Shown here piece after piece: positions 60,394-64,000 of a stretch of 64,000 nt of DNA. This DNA comes from Streptomyces sp. NK08204 (GTDB lineage Bacteria > Actinomycetota > Actinomycetes > Streptomycetales > Streptomycetaceae). The notes beneath the pieces were generated by a model, which worked only from the letters and a program-made list of their open reading frames with translations, ran no database searches and was not told the DNA's origin. Made by a program: the position numbers and the translations under genes. Within the stretch, counting starts at the first letter, position 1; each line of letters opens with the position of its first letter. The DNA lies in contig NZ_JAINVF010000003.1 of the NCBI RefSeq assembly GCF_020400585.1, positions 248,001 to 312,000 of the forward strand. The letters run 5' to 3'.

Positions 60394-60978
60394 ATGAACA
60401 TCATGCTCTTTCACTCGACCTATGGGCTCAGGCCCGCGGTGCGCGAGGCCGCGGACCGGTTGCGCGCGGCGGGCCACGAGGTGTGGACGCCGGACCTCTT
60501 CGAGGGACGCACGTTCGAAACCGTCGAGGAGGGCATGGAGTTCAAGGAACGGATCGGCAAGGAGGAGCTGCTGAAGCGGGCCGTGCTGGCCGCCGCGCCC
60601 TATTCGGAGCGGGGACTTGTCTACGCGGGCTTCTCGCTCGGCGCGTCCGTCGCGCAGACGCTGGCCCTCGGCGACGACAAGGCGCGCGGGCTGCTGCTCC
60701 TGCACGGTACGTCGGACATCGCGCCCAACGCGCACGTGGACGAGCTTCCGGTGCAGCTGCACGTGGCCGAACCGGACCCGTTCGAGACGGACGACTGGCT
60801 GAGCGCCTGGTACCTGCAGATGGGCCGGGCGGGCGCCGACGTCGAGGTGTACCGGTACGCCGGGGCCGGTCACCTCTACACCGACCCCGGGCTGCCGGAC
60901 TACGACGAGCAGGCCGCCGAGGCCACCTGGCGGGTGGCGCTCGGTTTCCTGGAATCGCTCGACGAGTCTGCCGACTGA
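60394..60978 (+). CDS. Dienelactone hydrolase family protein
   Basis: A small alpha/beta hydrolase of 194 residues. Nucleophile Ser81 (GFSLGAS; Cys in true dienelactone hydrolases), Asp in AEPDPFETDDW (about 128) and His160 (AGHLYTD). ATG 60394 has CACCAT six bases upstream, suggesting a leaderless mRNA. Divergent from the MscS gene. The substrate is unknown; hydrolases of this short type are usually uncharacterized. Confidence 0.85.
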   Translation: MNIMLFHSTYGLRPAVREAADRLRAAGHEVWTPDLFEGRTFETVEEGMEFKERIGKEELLKRAVLAAAPYSERGLVYAGFSLGASVAQTLALGDDKARGLLLLHGTSDIAPNAHVDELPVQLHVAEPDPFETDDWLSAWYLQMGRAGADVEVYRYAGAGHLYTDPGLPDYDEQAAEATWRVALGFLESLDESAD

Positions 60979-60982
60979 CCGG

Positions 60983-62653
60983 TCACACCGGGTCGTACGT
61001 CCGCTCGACCTTCTGCGTGCCGCTGCGGGTGCGGTACGAACGGACCCAGGACGACGTCGCGTCGGGGTCCGTGCGGTCGGACAGGACGTAGTAGTCCATC
61101 TGCGCGCGGGCGTCGGTGATGTCCAGGACGCCGTAGCCGTGCCGGTCCGTGTCCACCCAGTGGACGTGGCGGTTGGCGACCTCGATGAGCGGCGCGGCGA
61201 TCGCGGAGACCGTGCCCTCGGGGACCTTCACGATGTCGTCCAGGTTGTCGGAGGTCACCGAGGTCACCACGAACTCCGTGGCGGCCGACGCCGACAGCGG
61301 GTACGTACCCGCGTCCACCGGGACGTCGTTGGCCCACGCCATGTGGATGTCGCCGGTCAGGAACACGGTGTTGCCGATGGCGTTGGAGCGCAGGTGGGCC
61401 AGCAGTTCGCGGCGGTCGTCGGTGTAGCCGTCCCACTGGTCGGTGTTGGCGGCGATGCCCTCCTGCGGCAGCCCGAGCAGCTCGGCGAGCGGCTTGAACA
61501 GGTCCGCGGAGAGGGACCCGAAGGAGAACGGCGAGATCATCACCGAGTTGCCGACCAGCCGCCACCTGGTGTCGGAGGCCTTCAACCCCGCCTTCAGCCA
61601 GTCCAGCTGGGCGCGCCCGGTGATCGTACGGTTCGGGTCGTCCACCGAGCCGCTGGCCGTGGCCGCCTGCTGGGAGCGGAAGGAGCGCAGGTCCAGCAGG
61701 GACAGGTCGGCGAGCTTGCCGAAACGCAGCCGGCGGTAGGTGGTGCCCGTGATCGCGGGGCGGACCGGCATCCACTCGAAGTACGCCTGTTTGGCGGCAG
61801 CCTGACGGGCCGTCCAGGTGCCCTCGGCGCCCTCGGTGTGGTTGACCGCGCCACCGGACCAGGCGTTGTCGGCGAACTCGTGGTCGTCCCAGATCGCGAT
61901 GACCGGCGCCTTCAGGTGCAGCGCCTGCAGATCGGGGTCGGTCTTGTACGTGGCGTGCCGGACGCGGTAGTCGGCGAGGGTGATGATCTCGTTGGCGGGC
62001 TCGTGCGGACGTACGACCGTGCCCCGGGCCGCGTACTCGCCGCTCTTGTACTCGTAGATGTAGTCGCCGAGGTGCAGCCAGGCGTCGAGGTCGCTGCGGG
62101 CCGCGAGATGGCGGTAGGCGGAGAAGTAGCCGGCCTCCCAGTTGGCGCAGGAGACCACGCCGAAGCGCAGGCCGGGCACGGCCGCGTCCGCCGCCGGTGC
62201 GGTGCGGGTGCGCGCCACCGGGGAGTCGGTGCCGCCGGCCGAGAAGCGGAACCAGTAGTCGGTGGCCGGCTGCAGGCCGCGGATGTCGGCCTTCACGGTG
62301 TGGTCGGCGGCGGCGGTCGCGGTGGTCGAGCCCTTGGCCACGATGTCCGTGAGCGCCTTGTCCCTGGCGACGACCCAGCTCACCTGGGTGTCCGGGCCGA
62401 GCCCTGAGCCGGGTACCGCCTCGGGGGTGGGCGTCACCCGGGTCCACAGCAGGATCCCGTCGGGCAGCGGGTCGCCGGAGGCGACGCCGTGCAGGAAGGC
62501 GGGGGCCTCCGTCGCGGCGCGGGCCGGGAGGGCGGCGGCGAGCGGGCCGGCCAGGACAGCAGTCGCCGCCGCGGCCTTGACGACCGTACGGCGGCGGGGC
62601 GAGAGGGAGTCGGGTCTCTGGGATGCGTCGGAAGATCTGTATCGACTGGTCAC
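60983..62653 (-). CDS. phoD: PhoD-type alkaline phosphatase/phosphodiesterase, Tat-exported
   Basis: Secreted phosphatase of 556 residues. Twin-arginine signal [19 protein letters not shown] with a probable cleavage after PARA (about 46). A fibronectin-like N-terminal domain precedes the metallophosphatase core ([59 protein letters not shown]). The core binds Ca2+ and Fe3+ in PhoD. ATG 62653. In Streptomyces phoD is PhoP-activated; the 90-bp upstream has GGTCATACC, weakly like a PHO box half, but I cannot confirm one. Convergent with the hydrolase, stops 4 bp apart. Confidence 0.92.
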   Translation of the reverse strand: MTSRYRSSDASQRPDSLSPRRRTVVKAAAATAVLAGPLAAALPARAATEAPAFLHGVASGDPLPDGILLWTRVTPTPEAVPGSGLGPDTQVSWVVARDKALTDIVAKGSTTATAAADHTVKADIRGLQPATDYWFRFSAGGTDSPVARTRTAPAADAAVPGLRFGVVSCANWEAGYFSAYRHLAARSDLDAWLHLGDYIYEYKSGEYAARGTVVRPHEPANEIITLADYRVRHATYKTDPDLQALHLKAPVIAIWDDHEFADNAWSGGAVNHTEGAEGTWTARQAAAKQAYFEWMPVRPAITGTTYRRLRFGKLADLSLLDLRSFRSQQAATASGSVDDPNRTITGRAQLDWLKAGLKASDTRWRLVGNSVMISPFSFGSLSADLFKPLAELLGLPQEGIAANTDQWDGYTDDRRELLAHLRSNAIGNTVFLTGDIHMAWANDVPVDAGTYPLSASAATEFVVTSVTSDNLDDIVKVPEGTVSAIAAPLIEVANRHVHWVDTDRHGYGVLDITDARAQMDYYVLSDRTDPDATSSWVRSYRTRSGTQKVERTYDPV

Positions 62654-62684
62654 GACCCATCAGGTTACTGATCGGTATGACCTG

Positions 62685-62715
62685 GAGCGGGCAAACCTCG
62701 GAAGTTCGCCCGCTC
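62685..62715 (-). terminator. Terminator of the DsbA-like gene
   Basis: 8-bp arms GAGCGGGC (62685-62692) and GCCCGCTC (62708-62715), extended by AAC/GTT after one mismatch, between the DsbA-like stop and phoD. Confidence 0.7.
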
Positions 62716-62745
62716 TTCATCTCGTGATCGGTTTCCGACGGGTCC

Positions 62746-63564
62746 TCAGCCCTTGAGGGCCGCGTCCACCAGGCGGTCGAAGTCCGCCACCGTCAGGGGC
62801 GGGCGGCCCTGGCTGTCGGTGACCAGCGTCCTGCCGTCCATGACGAGGGTCGGGGTGCCCGTGACGTTGTCCTTGTTCGTGTCGAACGTCTTCGTCATCG
62901 CCATCGCCCAGGCGTCGTAGGTACCCTTCCGCACGGCGCTGCGGAACGTCGCGTTGTTCTTCAGCGCGGGCACGGTGTCCGCGACCTCTATGAGGTAGTC
63001 GTCGCTCTTGAACTTGTCGTCCGCCTCCTCGGGATGCCACTTCGCGGAGTAGAGCGCGCTCTTGTACTCCACGAACGCCTCCGTGCTGACGTTCAGCGCG
63101 GCGCCCATGGCGCTCATCGCGTTCTTGGAGCCCTGGCCGTTGTCCTTGTCGTCGATGAACGTGCCGCCGACGTACTGGATCCTGAACTTGCCGGCGTCGA
63201 GGTCCTTCTTCACGGTCGGGCCGACGACCTGCTCGAACTGGGCGCAGACCGGGCAGCGCGGGTCCTCGTAGATCTTGAGCGTCTTCTTGGCGGTGTCCTT
63301 GCCGAGGACGACGGTGGTCCCGTCGGCGCCCGTGGTGTGGGCGGGCGCGACGACCTCGGCGTCCTTCAGGCCCTCCCAGTAGCCGGGCTTGTTGGCCTGG
63401 ACGACCGCGTAGCCGACACCGCCGGCCGCGGCCAGGACGGCGACGGCGGAGGCGGCCACGACGACCTGGCGCCTCACCTTGTCGCGCCGGACCTGCCGCT
63501 CGCGTTCCGCGCGCAGCCGCTCCCGGGCCGCGGCCTTCGACGCCTGGCTGTTCCGCTTGCTCAT
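62746..63564 (-). CDS. Membrane-anchored DsbA-like thioredoxin-fold protein
   Basis: Extracytoplasmic thiol-disulfide protein of 272 residues. A highly basic cytoplasmic start (MSKRNSQASKAAARERLRAE) precedes one helix (VVVAASAVAVLAAAGGVGYAVV, 35-56) that acts as an uncleaved anchor. A thioredoxin-4 domain follows with active site CPVC (Cys104, Cys107) and cis-Pro loop TGTPTLVMDGR. ATG 63564 follows GGAGAT; ATG 63579 is possible. Likely forms or isomerizes disulfides in secreted proteins. Confidence 0.9.
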   Translation of the reverse strand: MSKRNSQASKAAARERLRAERERQVRRDKVRRQVVVAASAVAVLAAAGGVGYAVVQANKPGYWEGLKDAEVVAPAHTTGADGTTVVLGKDTAKKTLKIYEDPRCPVCAQFEQVVGPTVKKDLDAGKFRIQYVGGTFIDDKDNGQGSKNAMSAMGAALNVSTEAFVEYKSALYSAKWHPEEADDKFKSDDYLIEVADTVPALKNNATFRSAVRKGTYDAWAMAMTKTFDTNKDNVTGTPTLVMDGRTLVTDSQGRPPLTVADFDRLVDAALKG

Positions 63565-63640
63565 ATCGGTGATCTCCATGGGGACGCGCACACGTGGTAC
63601 GCGGGGTGAAGGGGGACTGGTCGTGCTCAGCGGCCGTCGC

Positions 63641-64000
63641 TCAGACGAGAGCGAGGGCGGGTGAGCACGGCGGTCCACGCCGTCCCAGGGAGTGCACGAG
63701 GAGCCGGTCGCGGGTGACGACCGGGCGGGAGACCGGACGCGGTGGCCGGCGCGCCGGAGACAGCCGTACGGCGACGGCCGACACGGCCAGCAGCAGTGGC
63801 CGGAAAGCGGTCGCGGCCACCGCGCGCAGCAGCTGGACCAGGGCCCGCTCGCCCCGGCGCAGCCAGGCGGCGGCCACCAGTCCCACGGCGACGTGCGCCG
63901 CGAGCAGCAGCCAGGCGAGGGCCGGGCTCGCGTGCCACAGCAGCGCCTCCGCACGGCCGGGGCCGCCGGAGACCTGGGCCAGCGGGCTGCCCACGGGGCC
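63641..64000 (-). CDS. Membrane protein, C-terminal part (5' end outside window)
   Basis: The minus-strand frame is open to the window edge and reads SPLAQVSGGPGRAEALLWHASPALAWLLLAAHVAVGLVAAAWLRRGERALVQLLRAVAATAFRPLLLAVSAVAVRL. That is two hydrophobic segments, then a Pro/Arg-rich tail ending at 63641. No known domain recognised. It lies 76 bp upstream of the DsbA-like gene in the same direction and may be co-transcribed. Confidence 0.65.
   Translation of the reverse strand, partial: GPVGSPLAQVSGGPGRAEALLWHASPALAWLLLAAHVAVGLVAAAWLRRGERALVQLLRAVAATAFRPLLLAVSAVAVRLSPARRPPRPVSRPVVTRDRLLVHSLGRRGPPCSPALALV

Overview
This window looks like a Streptomyces chromosome core. GC content is very high with strong third-position GC bias, GTG and TTG starts are common, many promoters sit 6-7 nt in front of a start codon (leaderless transcripts), and the gene order resembles the S. 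coelicolor region from glkA down to and past the division and cell wall (dcw) cluster. No insertion sequence, prophage, CRISPR array, tRNA or rRNA was found. The non-core material consists of a few decayed genes and low-complexity repeat tracts.

Region 1 (1-10.2 kb) is central metabolism and signalling. It holds the 3' end of a ROK glucokinase, an EEP-fold phosphatase/nuclease, a membrane-anchored hypothetical translationally coupled to an Est30-like esterase, a PlsC acyltransferase, a MacS/MacR-like two-component pair, a phosphofructokinase with PPi-type active-site residues, a fused anthranilate synthase with a Trp leader peptide and attenuator, and a class II DAHP synthase.

Region 2 (10.2-21.3 kb) covers metal and cofactor functions. 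Bacterioferritin-associated ferredoxin (behind an iron box) and bacterioferritin are convergent. They are followed by a YuiH-type molybdopterin protein, a His-rich DUF4396 membrane protein with a CsoR-like operator, endonuclease IV, a PASTA Ser/Thr kinase (PknL-like), thiOSG under a TPP riboswitch, a ferredoxin-reductase-like flavoprotein, an Rv2175c-like DNA-binding protein, thiE and metF. The kinase, the Rv2175c-like gene, DAHP synthase, PlsC and the nearby dcw cluster mirror the order in Mycobacterium.

Region 3 (21.3-33.5 kb) holds a Tyr/Gln-rich low-complexity membrane protein, a CrtI-like flavoprotein, a TetR regulator facing the remnant of its probable target gene, a HEPN protein, a methyltransferase, a DUF3040 protein, a MoxR-DUF58-transglutaminase operon with an expanded coupling repeat, and a beta-carbonic anhydrase.

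Region 4 (33.6-51.9 kb) is the dcw cluster: rsmH-ftsL-ftsI-murE-murF-mraY-murD-ftsW-murG-ftsQ-ftsZ-pgeF-yggS-sepF-sepG-divIVA. Most genes are tightly packed or overlapping, and the cluster ends in a strong terminator. mraZ, murC, murB, ddl and ftsA are absent. The genes make lipid II, build the septum and direct polar growth.

Region 5 (51.9-64 kb) holds ileS under an actinobacterial-type T-box, a DksA/TraR zinc-finger protein with a very long Lys/Ala-rich N-terminus, lspA, an RluD-family pseudouridine synthase, a chimeric pseudogene (GNAT fused to Na+/H+ antiporter remnants), an MscS-family channel, a dienelactone hydrolase, a Tat-exported PhoD phosphatase, a membrane-anchored DsbA-like protein and a partial membrane protein.
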